Shown: positions 53,763 to 62,605, counted from the stretch's first letter. The stretch is 64,000 nucleotides of DNA from VRUE01 sp963703175 (GCA_963703175.1 OY969794.1:1178001-1242000), one strand, 5' to 3'. Notes: generated by a model not told the origin, from the letters alone. Made by a program: numbers and translations.

Positions 53763-54980
53763 GTGCAGGGAGGTGTCGCAACAGCTGGGCGCAAGCGCGC
53801 CGCCGTCGAACTCGTCGCCCGCGAGGACGTCGAGCTGCGCCGGACCGCTCGCCGCTACTCGCTCTGCGAGGACGATGCTGAGGACGTCTATCAGCGGGCG
53901 CTGGAGATCCTTCTGGTAAAAGCACCGAGCGAGCGGCCACGCGAGCTGATCCGCTGGATGAAGACGGTGGTCAAGCACGAGGCGCTGGCGGTCCGCAGCA
54001 ATCGCGAACGGCTGCTGGGGGTCGGCGACAGTGCGGACGACCCGATCGCTCGAATCGCCACCGACAACGCCGGACCAAGCGAACGCCTCGAACAGCAGGA
54101 GCGGATTGCTCGCAGTCGCGAGGCCCTGCGAGCGTTGAAGCCAGCCGAGCTACGTTCGCTCACCCTGTTGGCAGCCGGCTATTCCTACGCCGAGATCGGC
54201 GAGGCAACTGGCTTCAGCCAAACCAAGGTGAACCGCTGCCTGGCGGAGGGGCGCGAGCGCTTCCGCCACCTGCTTACTCGCAGCGAGGACGGCAGCCGTT
54301 GCAGCGAGCTGTTGCCACTGCTGTCTTCCTACTGCGACGGCGAGGCGAGCGCCGAGAGTGAAGCAACCGTCCGCGAGCACCTGCGGGCTTGTGCCGCCTG
54401 CCGCGCCGCGATGCGCGCATACCGCGCAGCCCCCGCCTCGGTCGCCGCCTTGGCGCCAGCGCTACCGGTCTCCCGCTCGTTGCTGGAGCGGGCGCAGGAA
54501 TTCTTCCTCGGTCTGCACTCGCGCCTTTCGGGAGCGAGCGACAACGGGTTGACGCAGGTCGCCGCAACGGGCGGGACTCGCGGGGCCGGAATGGCCGCCC
54601 TCGCCAAGGCCTTGGCGATCTGCGCCGGCACAGTTGGCGGCGCAGCAGCCTGCGTCGCCACAGGAGTTGCGCCGGCACCGCTCGGCATCGCGCCACAGCA
54701 CAGCACCGAGGCACGGATCGAGCGGGTGTCGCAACGGGCGATCGAGGAAGCCGCGCCGCCCCCAGTCGAACACGAGCCTGCGCCGGCCCCCGCGTCCCAG
54801 CCGCCACAACAGCCGCAACCGGAACCTGAAGCGGAACCCGTGGAGCCAGCCCAGGAAACAACCGAAGCGGGCGCGATCGAATACGTACCGCCGCCAGAAC
54901 CGGCTCCGGCCCCAGCGCCGCCCGCAGTCGAATCGTCGGGCTCGTCCAGCGGTAGCGCGGCAGGGGAGTTCGGGCCATGA
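53763..54980 (+). CDS. ECF-type sigma factor fused to a zinc-finger anti-sigma-like membrane tail
   Basis: A 405-residue fusion, GTG start at 53763. Sigma-70 region 2 covers about residues 20-85 (LCEDDAEDVYQRALEILL). Region 4 covers about 130-170 (LKPAELRSLTLLAAGYSYAE and the HTH GFSQTKVNRCLAEGRERF). A zf-HC2/ZAS-type domain follows (SSYCDGEAS then HLRACAACRAAM, His-x3-Cys-x2-Cys). Next comes a hydrophobic Ala/Gly stretch that could span the membrane, then a Pro/Glu-rich tail of about 110 residues. Normally sigma and anti-sigma are separate proteins; here they share a chain. The stop overlaps the next gene (ATGA). Confidence 0.8.
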   Translation: MQGGVATAGRKRAAVELVAREDVELRRTARRYSLCEDDAEDVYQRALEILLVKAPSERPRELIRWMKTVVKHEALAVRSNRERLLGVGDSADDPIARIATDNAGPSERLEQQERIARSREALRALKPAELRSLTLLAAGYSYAEIGEATGFSQTKVNRCLAEGRERFRHLLTRSEDGSRCSELLPLLSSYCDGEASAESEATVREHLRACAACRAAMRAYRAAPASVAALAPALPVSRSLLERAQEFFLGLHSRLSGASDNGLTQVAATGGTRGAGMAALAKALAICAGTVGGAAACVATGVAPAPLGIAPQHSTEARIERVSQRAIEEAAPPPVEHEPAPAPASQPPQQPQPEPEAEPVEPAQETTEAGAIEYVPPPEPAPAPAPPAVESSGSSSGSAAGEFGP

Positions 54981-56971
54981 GGACGTTGGCATCGACGGCC
55001 GTGGCGGCGATCCTCTCGGGAGCGCTACTCACAGGTGCCGCCCTGGCCACAGCGAGCCCACCGCGGCCGGCGGATCTGCACGTTGTCGGCGGCGCTGACG
55101 TCTGGCACGCCGACAACCACTTTGAACTGGTGTGGACCAATCCGCCGGCGGAGAGTTCGCCGCTGGTCGCGACCCACTACCGGGTGCGCAATCCGCAGGG
55201 CAGCGTGATCGGCGAAACCGAAATCGCCTGGCTGAGCGACGGAATCGCAGCGCTGACAGTTCCCAAAACCGCCGGTAACTACAGCGCCGAAGTCTGGCTC
55301 GAGGACGACGACGGCGACCAGGGGCCGGCGGCGACGGCACAGCTGCGCTTCGACGACGCGAGGCCGGGGTCAATCAAGCCGCAGCCCGTTCCGAACTGGA
55401 TCGGCCGTACTTCCTTTCCGCTCCGCGTTCGCCTTGCCCACCCGGTTGGCCCAGCGCCGCTCTCTGGCATTCGTGGTTACGCGATCGCAATCGATGCCAG
55501 TCCGACCAGCCACCCCTGCGCCGCCCCGGACCGCTGCAGCGATGCCGAGACCACGCTTAGGGGCGGCGCTGGGAACGACGAGCTCGAGATCGCGGTGCTG
55601 CCGGAGGGAACCAACTACCTGCACGCCGTCGCAGTCTCCGGTGCGGGAATGAAGTCGCCCGCACCGGGGCTGGCGGTACTTCGGGTCGACACCACCGATC
55701 CACTCACACAGCTCACTGGGGCAGTGAGCAGCTGGACGAACCGAACCGCGCTGCTGACCGCGCACGCCGCCGATACCGGCGCTGGGATGGCGTCCGACGG
55801 CGTTGACCCGGCGCCCTTTACGGCGATTCAGGTCGACGGCGGAGCGCCGACAATCGCGTTCGCCGCGACCGCTACCACCAGCGTGATCGACGATGGGGTA
55901 CACCGGGTCACCTACTACGCCCGCGACGCCGCCGGGAACGTCAACGACGGCGCCACAGGCAACGGCATCGTCGACCGGCCGCCGGGGATCGCCTGGGTGC
56001 GGATCGACCGCACCCCACCCGCCATCGCCTTTACCAATGCGCAAGATCCGCGCGACCCTGACCTTGTCCGAGCGCGGATCGTCGATTCGCTCTCCGGCCC
56101 CAACCTCTTACATGGCTGGATCGGCGTGCGGCTCGCCGGCAGTGGCGATCGCTTCGAGCAACTGCCCACCGCCCCGCCGAGGGACGGTGAGCTGCGTGCC
56201 CGCTGGAACTCCGATGCCTACCCAACGGGTGCGTACGAATTCAGGGCGATCGGCTACGACGCAGCCGGTAACTCGACCGTCACCACCCGCCGCAAGAACG
56301 GCACGCCGATGGTTCTCACCAACCCGCTCAAGGCGACGACGCGCTTGAGCGATGGCTTTCCTCACCACGACCTGAGCAGAACCGTCCCCTACGGTCGCGG
56401 CGTCCGCTTTCGCGGTCGCCTCATCACCGGCCGCAGCTCGCCACTGGACGGTATGCCCGTGCGGATCGTCGAGCGCTTCGCGGCCGGCGCCGACCCGGCG
56501 GCGCGTGTATCGACCATCAGAACTGGGCCGGGAGGCATCTTCGCGTTCCACGCGGTCCCCGGTCCGAGCCGGACCATTGCGGTGGCCTTTGACGGCAGCC
56601 CGACCCTGGCGCGCGCGAGCGGTCCCACTCTCGACCTCCGAGTGCGAGGTCGCGTACGCCTGCGAGCCTCGGCGAGCCTTGCGAAAATCGGCGGCCCGCC
56701 AGTGGTCTTCCGCGGCCAAGTTGGCGCGGCAGCGGGGACAATTCCGCCCGCCGGCAAGTCGGTGGAGATGCAGTTTCGGCTACCGGGGGTTCCCTGGACC
56801 GAGTTCCGCACGATCCAGACCGACCGCCACGGCCGCTTCCGCTACGCCTATAGCTTCAGCGACGACGACAGCCGCGGCGTCCGCTTCCAATTCCGCGCTT
56901 ACGCGCCCGCGCAGGACAACTGGCCGTACGAGCCCGCAGGCTCGAGGCCGGTCATCGTGCGCGGCCGCTGA
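54977..56971 (+). CDS. Secreted multi-domain beta-sandwich (Ig/Big-like) protein
   Basis: A 664-residue protein. Signal peptide LASTAVAAILSGALLTGAAL with cleavage near ATA. The mature part has successive beta-sandwich modules containing DDDGDQGPAATAQLRF, RVDTTDPLTQL, YYARDAAGNVNDG, IDRTPPAIAF and AIGYDAAGNSTVT, in the style of bacterial Ig-like 'DAAGN' domains. Two carboxypeptidase-regulatory-like modules follow (FRGRLITGRSSPLDGMPV, VFRGQVGAAAGTIPPAGK). The ATG overlaps the sigma-fusion stop, so it is cotranslated with it. It may be the extracellular partner or the sensed product of that system; inferred. Confidence 0.75.
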   Translation: MRTLASTAVAAILSGALLTGAALATASPPRPADLHVVGGADVWHADNHFELVWTNPPAESSPLVATHYRVRNPQGSVIGETEIAWLSDGIAALTVPKTAGNYSAEVWLEDDDGDQGPAATAQLRFDDARPGSIKPQPVPNWIGRTSFPLRVRLAHPVGPAPLSGIRGYAIAIDASPTSHPCAAPDRCSDAETTLRGGAGNDELEIAVLPEGTNYLHAVAVSGAGMKSPAPGLAVLRVDTTDPLTQLTGAVSSWTNRTALLTAHAADTGAGMASDGVDPAPFTAIQVDGGAPTIAFAATATTSVIDDGVHRVTYYARDAAGNVNDGATGNGIVDRPPGIAWVRIDRTPPAIAFTNAQDPRDPDLVRARIVDSLSGPNLLHGWIGVRLAGSGDRFEQLPTAPPRDGELRARWNSDAYPTGAYEFRAIGYDAAGNSTVTTRRKNGTPMVLTNPLKATTRLSDGFPHHDLSRTVPYGRGVRFRGRLITGRSSPLDGMPVRIVERFAAGADPAARVSTIRTGPGGIFAFHAVPGPSRTIAVAFDGSPTLARASGPTLDLRVRGRVRLRASASLAKIGGPPVVFRGQVGAAAGTIPPAGKSVEMQFRLPGVPWTEFRTIQTDRHGRFRYAYSFSDDDSRGVRFQFRAYAPAQDNWPYEPAGSRPVIVRGR

Positions 56972-56977
56972 GCGCGC

Positions 56978-57412
56978 TCAGCGAAGGACAGGCAGCCGGT
57001 CCGCAACCTCGCGGATGCGCTGCTCGACCTCGGTGCGGTTGCGCTTGATCGTGGTCTCGACCCGGCGCTGCCGTTTACGCGCCTCGCGCTCGACTTTGTT
57101 GCGGGTCTTGCGGGCCTCGGTCGCCGCCTTGCGACGAGCGCTGGTGCCGCGACGCTCGGTGCGCTTCACGGTACGGCGCAGCTGGGTGCCGTAGGACTTG
57201 AGCTGCTTCTCGGCGGCGGAGCGGCCGGTGAAAGGCTCGACCAGATCGGCGACGCGGTCGCTGACCTCGAGCACGGCGCCAACCGGGACGTCGACGGCGC
57301 TTTCGGCCGCGGCGCGGGCCTGCTCAACACGTGAAGGAGCGGGCTTGGGGGTACTTTTTGCCTGTGATTTTGGTTTCGATTTGCTGCTTGCTTTAGTGGC
57401 TTTGGTCGCCAA
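56978..57412 (-). CDS. Small Lys/Arg-rich helical protein (phasin- or histone-tail-like)
   Basis: A 144-residue protein, TTG start at 57412. The N-terminal 30 residues are Lys/Ser/Ala/Pro repeats (TKATKASSKSKPKSQAK). The middle is a short amphipathic segment (VPVGAVLEVSDRVADLVEPF), and the rest is one long basic helix (RRKAATEARKTRNKVEREA). Composition suits a nucleic-acid-, heparin- or granule-binding protein. Two LexA-like boxes lie 53-82 bp upstream, so DNA-damage control is possible. No firm family. Confidence 0.6.
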   Translation of the reverse strand: MATKATKASSKSKPKSQAKSTPKPAPSRVEQARAAAESAVDVPVGAVLEVSDRVADLVEPFTGRSAAEKQLKSYGTQLRRTVKRTERRGTSARRKAATEARKTRNKVEREARKRQRRVETTIKRNRTEVEQRIREVADRLPVLR

Positions 57413-57464
57413 TGAAGATCATCCCTTCGGGGTGGTTTTAGGGCGGGGGAGTCCGCGAGTGTAG

Positions 57465-57494
57465 CGAACATACGTTCTTCCGAACACCTGTTCT
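57465..57494 (-). promoter_or_regulatory. Two tandem LexA/SOS-box-like sites
   Basis: CGAACATACGTTCT (57465-57478) and CGAACACCTGTTCT (57481-57494) both fit the Gram-positive/actinobacterial SOS consensus CGAAC-N4-GTTC. They are two bases apart, upstream of the basic protein gene on the minus strand. The second overlaps the end of the inositol-phosphatase gene by 2 nt. Tandem conserved boxes are unlikely by chance, but only two sites are available here. Confidence 0.6.
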
Positions 57495-58326
57495 AAACCG
57501 CTTTCCCCATCGCGTTACGGATCGTCGCCAAACTCCGCTCCCCAGCGGCGGCGGCAATCGGATAGCGAGCGTCAAGACCGAGGTCGGCCTCGTCCAGCGC
57601 CAGGTCACCGAAGGCGACGGCCCCGCCCGCCTCGCGAGCAATCAGCTGTGCCGCGGCGATATCGACCGACCGACAGGGCCGCAGGCTGAGCATTCCGTCA
57701 AGACGACCGGCGGCGACGTAGGAGGCCGTAATCGCAATCGAGCCGATCACCCGCAGACGAAATACGTGGCCGTCGAGCGCCTGCTCGAGCGGCAGCATCC
57801 GTCCCGGAGCCGCCGACTCGACCCCGAGCAGCTCAAGCGTCTCGGCGTCGGCGACAACCTCGATCGGACGGCCGTTCATCGTCGTCCCCTCTCCCTTGCT
57901 GGCGGCGAACTCCTCGCCCGCCCCAAAGTCAAAGACGTAGCCGAACTCGACCGCCGCCATCGAGGACCCGGAGGCCACCGCGATGCTGAGGCTGTGCGAG
58001 GGCAGCGTGCGGCGCGCGTTGAGCGAGCCATCGATCGGGTCGATCACGACCCGCGCCGACCCACCCGCACCGAAGACGACCTCCCCGCGCTCCTCTGAGA
58101 TTGCAACGAAGGAAGCGCCGGCAGCCCCTAGTTGCTCCAGCTCGGCGAAGACAACGTCCTCGCAACGACGGTCGATGACCAGGGTGCGATCACCGCCCTC
58201 TCCAACGCCCTCGTACTCGGTTCGGGCCTCGATCCCCGCGGTCTGCTCGAACAGTTCCTTCTGCACGCCGACGACGCGGCGACAGATTCCCAGCCAGTCT
58301 GCGGAGAAAACGTCCACTGAGGCCAT
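57493..58326 (-). CDS. Inositol-monophosphatase-family phosphatase
   Basis: A 277-residue protein, MASVDVFSADWLGICRRVV. The metal site is visible as DPIDGSLNARRTLP and EERGEVVF in the first half, and the second signature as CRSVDIAAAQLIAREAGG. These are the SuhB/IMPase hallmarks, with GS in place of the usual GT. It hydrolyses inositol-1-phosphate, FBP, PAP or a related phosphate; the choice is not visible. The frame is open upstream to 58884, but that part antisenses the helicase gene. It is divergent from the helicase-nuclease with 34 bp between them. Confidence 0.85.
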   Translation of the reverse strand: MASVDVFSADWLGICRRVVGVQKELFEQTAGIEARTEYEGVGEGGDRTLVIDRRCEDVVFAELEQLGAAGASFVAISEERGEVVFGAGGSARVVIDPIDGSLNARRTLPSHSLSIAVASGSSMAAVEFGYVFDFGAGEEFAASKGEGTTMNGRPIEVVADAETLELLGVESAAPGRMLPLEQALDGHVFRLRVIGSIAITASYVAAGRLDGMLSLRPCRSVDIAAAQLIAREAGGAVAFGDLALDEADLGLDARYPIAAAAGERSLATIRNAMGKAV

Positions 58327-58360
58327 CCTATGGACGGCGCTCACTCGGTAGCGTTGGACC

Positions 58361-61273
58361 ATGCTTGCGCTTGCCGAGCCCCAGGAGCGCGCGATCCGCC
58401 ACCGTGCCGGGCCGCTGCTGTTGCTCGGCGAGGCGGGAACCGGCAAGAGCGAGGTCTTGGCCCGCCGCTTCAACTGCCTTGTAGATGAGGGGACCGCGCC
58501 GGAGCGGATCCTCGTTCTTGCTTCGACTCGGGCCACGGCGCAGCGACTACGCGAGCGGGTCGAGCAGCTACTCGACCGCGCACTGGAAGAGCTGTGGATC
58601 GGCACCTGGGAGCAACTGGGGGAACGGCTACTGCGCGAGTACGCAACCGCGGCGAACCTCGATCCCTTCTTCGGCGTACTCGGCCGGGCGGAGCGTTTGG
58701 CGCTCCTCCTCGACCGGCTCGACGAGCTGCCGCTGCGCCGGCACGAGATCCGCGGCAATCCAGCCGGACTGCTTGCCCGCCTGCTCGCCCAGATCGACGA
58801 GGTGAAGGCAGGCAGCGACCCGCCGGACCCCGAGCTCGCCGAGCTGATCGCCGCCCACGACCGGCTACTGGACGGCGCCTGCAACCTCGACCGGGGCGAC
58901 GTCTACCTGACCCTGGGCAGACTGCTCGACGAGCGCCCCGATGTTCGCGCCGAAATCGCTCACCGCTTCGAATACGTGATGGTCGACGAGTTCGAGGACA
59001 CGACCCCAGCCCAGCGAACGATCCTCTCCTTCCTTCAAGCCGAGAACGCGAATCACGTCTATGCCGAAGACGCCCCTCGCGCGGGTGGCGCGGCGGCGGG
59101 GGTCCCCCATAGCGGAGGAGCCCGCGAAGCGGGATCCGAGCACATGGGGGAGGGCCACCCCGACAGGACCCGCCGGCCAGAGGCACTCGACCTCACACAC
59201 GTGTTTCGCGATCCGCCCGTCCGTTTCTGGCGCTGCTCCAACGAGCGGGCGCAGGCGCAGGCGGTAGCGCGGGAAGCCGAGCACCTGATTGCGCAGGGGA
59301 CCGCCCCAGAAGAGATCTGCGTGCTCGTCGACGATCCAGCCCGAGGCGGTCCCGTGGCAGCTGCGATGGAGGAGCGCGGAATCCCGTTCCACCTCTCCGG
59401 ACCCGCAGCCTTGTTCCAGCGGCCCGAGGTTCGCGACGCGATCGCCTGGCTGCGGATACTCGCCGACCCAGGCGACTCGGCGGCGGCGGCGCGGGCGCTG
59501 ACCCGGCCGCCGATCGAGTTGCGCTCGGCCGATCTGGCGCGGCTGACGACGATCGCCCGCCGCCGCAAGCTCGACCTGGTCTCCGCTTGTGAGGCGGCGC
59601 TTGAGAGCCCCCAAATCCCACCCGAGGCACGCGAGCGGATTCAGTCCTTCCTCAAGCTCTACGGGGCAGCGTCGGCGGCACTGGAGGAGCGCCGTGCGGA
59701 CGTCTTCGTGCGGCGCCTGATCGAGGCCGTCGGCCTGCGCCGTCAGCGCCTCTTCGCCGCCCAGCCCGAGGTTGCCGAGCGCCTGCTCGGCCTCTCCCGC
59801 TTGGCCGAGTTGGCCGCGGCCTGGGCACGACGCGAGCCCAACGGCTCGACCCGCGACTTCGTCCGCCACCTCAGCGCCGTCGCCGACGCCGGGGTCGAGC
59901 CGGCCGGCGTGGTCGAGCCGCCGGCGCCCGGCGCCGTTCAAGGGCACGCTCGCGACGCGGTCAAGGGGATGGAGTTCGAGCATGTCTTCGTCCTCGGGCT
60001 CGAGCATGGCGCGGGCGCCGAGCGGATCGGCCGGCCGGCGCGCTCCGGTCTTGTCCTGGCGCGGATCGAGCGCGGCGATGACGGCGAGGCCCGCCCCTCG
60101 GAGTTCTACGCGGCGGCCCTGGCCGCGAGGGGGGCCACGGAGGAGAGCCATGCGGAGGAGCTCTTCGGGCCGGCCGAGGGACTGCACGCGACTTACCGCA
60201 TGCTGCGTGAGGAGATGCTGGCAGCCTCCTGGAAAGCGGGGCGGGAGCTATCGGAGCCGCGCCTCGACACTGCGATCGACGTCAACCGGGCAATCGCCCG
60301 CTACCTGGAGCTGCTCAAGCTGGCCTCCCTAGCCCAGCGGCCAGGTGACGAGGCGACGGAGGAGGCGATCGAGGCGGTCAACGGGCTGCTGCGCCAGGTC
60401 GCCACGCCCGAGCAGCAGGCCGAGCTAGACGCCTCCTCGCTCGACTCCTACTTGCTCGGCTCCGAGCGGGAGCGCGAGGGCCGCCGCAAACTGATCTCTG
60501 CCCGCCAGGAGCCCTCGCTGGAGGCGTTCTTGCCGCGCCGCGGAGATGGCGGGCTCAGCCTCTCGGCCTCCGACCTCGACCTCTACCTGACCTGCCCGCT
60601 GAAGTACAAGTTCCGCCGCGTCTTCGGCATCCCCCAGGAGCCGACGATTAACCAGCGCTTCGGCATCCTCATCCACAACGTGCTCGAACGCTTCCACAAG
60701 GACAGCGGAGACGGGACGGAGGAGGGCTTGCCGCGACTGATGGACCTCTTCGAGTCGGGCTGGCGCCGCACCGGGTTTGGCAGCAGCGACGATGAGCTCC
60801 AGTTCCGCGACCGGGCGCGGGAGGCAATGCGCCTCTACTGGGAGCGAGAGAGCGAGTCCGACGGCGAGCCGGTCTGGCTTGAGCGCAAGTTCGACTTCCG
60901 CATCGGCGAGCACCACGTGCGCGGCCGGGTCGACCGGGTCGACCGCCTGCCCGACGACAGCCACGAGCTGATCGATTACAAGACCGGTGAACGCAAGAGC
61001 GAAGCCGACCTGGAGAGCGACCTGCAGCTAGCGCTCTACCGGCTCGCCGCCCGCGAGGCCTGGGACCTGGAAGCCAACAGCGGCAGCTACTACTACGTGC
61101 TCGATGCCGAGAAGGTCGCCGCGCCGGTCAGAGACGACGACGCCGAGCGAGTCGAGCGCACGGTCTTTGAGGTCGGCGAGGGCGTCCTCGGCCAGGACTT
61201 CGAGCCACGCCCCTCACCGACGGTCTGCAGCTGGTGCGACTACAAACTGATCTGCCCGGCAGCCGAGAGCTGA
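58361..61273 (+). CDS. UvrD/RecB-type helicase-nuclease with Fe-S nuclease domain
   Basis: A 970-residue protein. Walker A is LLLLGEAGTGKSEVLARRF (about 24-42) and Walker B YVMVDEFEDTTPAQ (about 206). The usual motif III (GDxxQSIYxFRGA) is not found; its place, residues of about 240-272, is filled by the palindromic element. A motif V-like stretch is HARDAVKGMEFEHVFVLGLE, and motif VI is degenerate (EFYAAALAARG). The C-terminal RecB/Cas4-type nuclease has GRVDRVDRL, ELIDYKTGERK and LQLALYRLA. One Cys (YLTCPLKYKFR) plus three at the end (CSWCDYKLIC) should hold a 4Fe-4S cluster, as in AddB/AdnAB. Likely double-strand-break processing, with a possibly impaired motor. Confidence 0.83.
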   Translation: MLALAEPQERAIRHRAGPLLLLGEAGTGKSEVLARRFNCLVDEGTAPERILVLASTRATAQRLRERVEQLLDRALEELWIGTWEQLGERLLREYATAANLDPFFGVLGRAERLALLLDRLDELPLRRHEIRGNPAGLLARLLAQIDEVKAGSDPPDPELAELIAAHDRLLDGACNLDRGDVYLTLGRLLDERPDVRAEIAHRFEYVMVDEFEDTTPAQRTILSFLQAENANHVYAEDAPRAGGAAAGVPHSGGAREAGSEHMGEGHPDRTRRPEALDLTHVFRDPPVRFWRCSNERAQAQAVAREAEHLIAQGTAPEEICVLVDDPARGGPVAAAMEERGIPFHLSGPAALFQRPEVRDAIAWLRILADPGDSAAAARALTRPPIELRSADLARLTTIARRRKLDLVSACEAALESPQIPPEARERIQSFLKLYGAASAALEERRADVFVRRLIEAVGLRRQRLFAAQPEVAERLLGLSRLAELAAAWARREPNGSTRDFVRHLSAVADAGVEPAGVVEPPAPGAVQGHARDAVKGMEFEHVFVLGLEHGAGAERIGRPARSGLVLARIERGDDGEARPSEFYAAALAARGATEESHAEELFGPAEGLHATYRMLREEMLAASWKAGRELSEPRLDTAIDVNRAIARYLELLKLASLAQRPGDEATEEAIEAVNGLLRQVATPEQQAELDASSLDSYLLGSEREREGRRKLISARQEPSLEAFLPRRGDGGLSLSASDLDLYLTCPLKYKFRRVFGIPQEPTINQRFGILIHNVLERFHKDSGDGTEEGLPRLMDLFESGWRRTGFGSSDDELQFRDRAREAMRLYWERESESDGEPVWLERKFDFRIGEHHVRGRVDRVDRLPDDSHELIDYKTGERKSEADLESDLQLALYRLAAREAWDLEANSGSYYYVLDAEKVAAPVRDDDAERVERTVFEVGEGVLGQDFEPRPSPTVCSWCDYKLICPAAES
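59076..59176. repeat. Palindromic element inserted in frame inside the helicase-nuclease gene
   Basis: About 100 bp whose reverse complement is nearly identical to 20878-20977, including both ends (GGTCCTGTC and CCACCCGCGCG) and the core CCTCCCCCATGTGCTCGGA. It is read through without a stop, encoding a Gly/Ala/Arg-rich segment (AGGAAAGVPHSGGAREAGSE) right after the Walker B helix. Flanking protein sequence resumes normal helicase character at LDLTHVFRDPPVRFWRC. Confidence 0.82.
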
Positions 61274-61323
61274 GGTCAGCAGTAGGAGGTCCGGTCGTGC
61301 TGAGGAGGACACAATCGCGCGTG

Positions 61324-62196
61324 TCAATTCGACTCGCCGCGGCGCTGCTGCAGGAACTGCTGAAACTCGCGGGCGATCGTGTCGGCTGAGGGCAGGTCGT
61401 CGTCCCCCTCGCCCAGTTGCTCGGCCTGCTCGGCCTCGATCCGCTCAACCAGTTCGGCGATTTCCGGGTTGGCAGCGACGGCGCGGCCGATCTGATCCTC
61501 GTAGCTGGCGGTTTCTTCCTCCAGCGCGGTCGCGTCGACCGCGATTCCCGTCAAGCCCTCAAGCCGGCGCAGCAGCGCCAATGCCGCCTTCGGATTGGGC
61601 ACCGCGGCGACGTAGTGCGGCACCGCGGCCCAGAGTGAGGCCGAGGTCATGCCGATCTGGCGGCAACAGTCGTGGACGACGCCGACGATCCCGGTCGGAC
61701 CCTCGTAGCTGGAGCGCTGCAGGTCGAGCTCCTCGACCAGATCCTCGTCGGAAGCGAGGCCGGTGATTGGCACCGGCAGGGTGTGGGAGACCTCGGCCAC
61801 CAAGGCGCCGAGGGTGACGACCATCTCGACACCGAGCGTGTCGGCGGCGGTCGCCACCGTTTCCGAGAAGGTGCGCCAGCGCAGGTTGGGCTCGGTGCCA
61901 TCGAAGAGGACCAGGTCGTGATCGGCGCCTGGAATTCGGATCGCGATCAAATCGTTCTGCGGCCACTCGATGTGGCGGGTCTGGCCTTCGGAGAGCACGA
62001 TCGTCGGCCGCGTCGCCTGGAAGTCGAAGTAGTCCTCAGGGTCGATCTCGGCAATCGGCTCGGCGTCGAAGGAATCGGCCACCGCTCCGAGGGCCGCCGA
62101 GGCGGCGTTGGCGGCGTCGTTCCAACCGCGGAAGGCGCAGACGAGGACGGGGGAGCGCAGCTGTGGCACGTCGGCGTGCCAGTTGAGGGAATCCAC
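61324..62196 (-). CDS. PAC2-family protein (proteasome-assembly-chaperone-like)
   Basis: A 290-residue protein from GTG 62196 (VDSLNWHADVPQLRSPV). VCAFRGWNDAANAASAAL, YFDFQATRP and GALVAEVSHTLPVP are PAC2 (DUF75) blocks common in actinobacteria, where the family is linked by homology to proteasome-assembly chaperones. A helical acidic C-terminus (EIAELVERIEAEQAEQL) follows. The open frame continues to 62271 but enters AT-richer non-coding sequence. No direct evidence for the cellular role. Confidence 0.85.
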   Translation of the reverse strand: MDSLNWHADVPQLRSPVLVCAFRGWNDAANAASAALGAVADSFDAEPIAEIDPEDYFDFQATRPTIVLSEGQTRHIEWPQNDLIAIRIPGADHDLVLFDGTEPNLRWRTFSETVATAADTLGVEMVVTLGALVAEVSHTLPVPITGLASDEDLVEELDLQRSSYEGPTGIVGVVHDCCRQIGMTSASLWAAVPHYVAAVPNPKAALALLRRLEGLTGIAVDATALEEETASYEDQIGRAVAANPEIAELVERIEAEQAEQLGEGDDDLPSADTIAREFQQFLQQRRGESN

Positions 62197-62227
62197 ACTT
62201 TGAGCGTAGCGCGCCGTCGCTGTACCG

Positions 62228-62605
62228 CTAAGTCTCTGACGAGAGGGCCTTGCGAACGAGGCCGTAGGCAACGAAGAGGACTAGGGCCGCAAAAGAGAGT
62301 TCAAGCGCCCGCTGCGGGACCTCATTGGAGACCACCACGCCGATCAGGACGCCAAGCGGGGAGAGCACGCCGATCACAACCGCATCGCGCAGGTTGAGGT
62401 TGCCGTAGGAGTTCTGGCGAAAGGCGCCGACCAAAGCGACGATGACGATCATCAGCAACGAGGTCGACTCGCCCTCGACTTGAGAGAGCCCGATGAAGAT
62501 CGTCAGTGCGGGCACAAACAAGACACCGCCGCCGACCCCGACCAGGCCACCGGCAAGGCCACCGGCTATGCAGATCAGGGCTGCAAAGACCACGTCAGTG
62601 CTCAT
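62228..62605 (-). CDS. Half-size TauE/SafE-family membrane protein (second of pair)
   Basis: A 125-residue protein with four predicted TM helices. The TauE/SafE glycine motif GGLVGVGGGVLFVPAL is near the N-terminus, and the polar QNSYGNLNLRD segment follows TM2. Full-length family members carry two such halves. The ATG overlaps the stop of the first half (ATGA at 62602-62605), so the two halves are cotranslated and probably assemble together. Possible sulfite, sulfonate or other anion export. Confidence 0.8.
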   Translation of the reverse strand: MSTDVVFAALICIAGGLAGGLVGVGGGVLFVPALTIFIGLSQVEGESTSLLMIVIVALVGAFRQNSYGNLNLRDAVVIGVLSPLGVLIGVVVSNEVPQRALELSFAALVLFVAYGLVRKALSSET

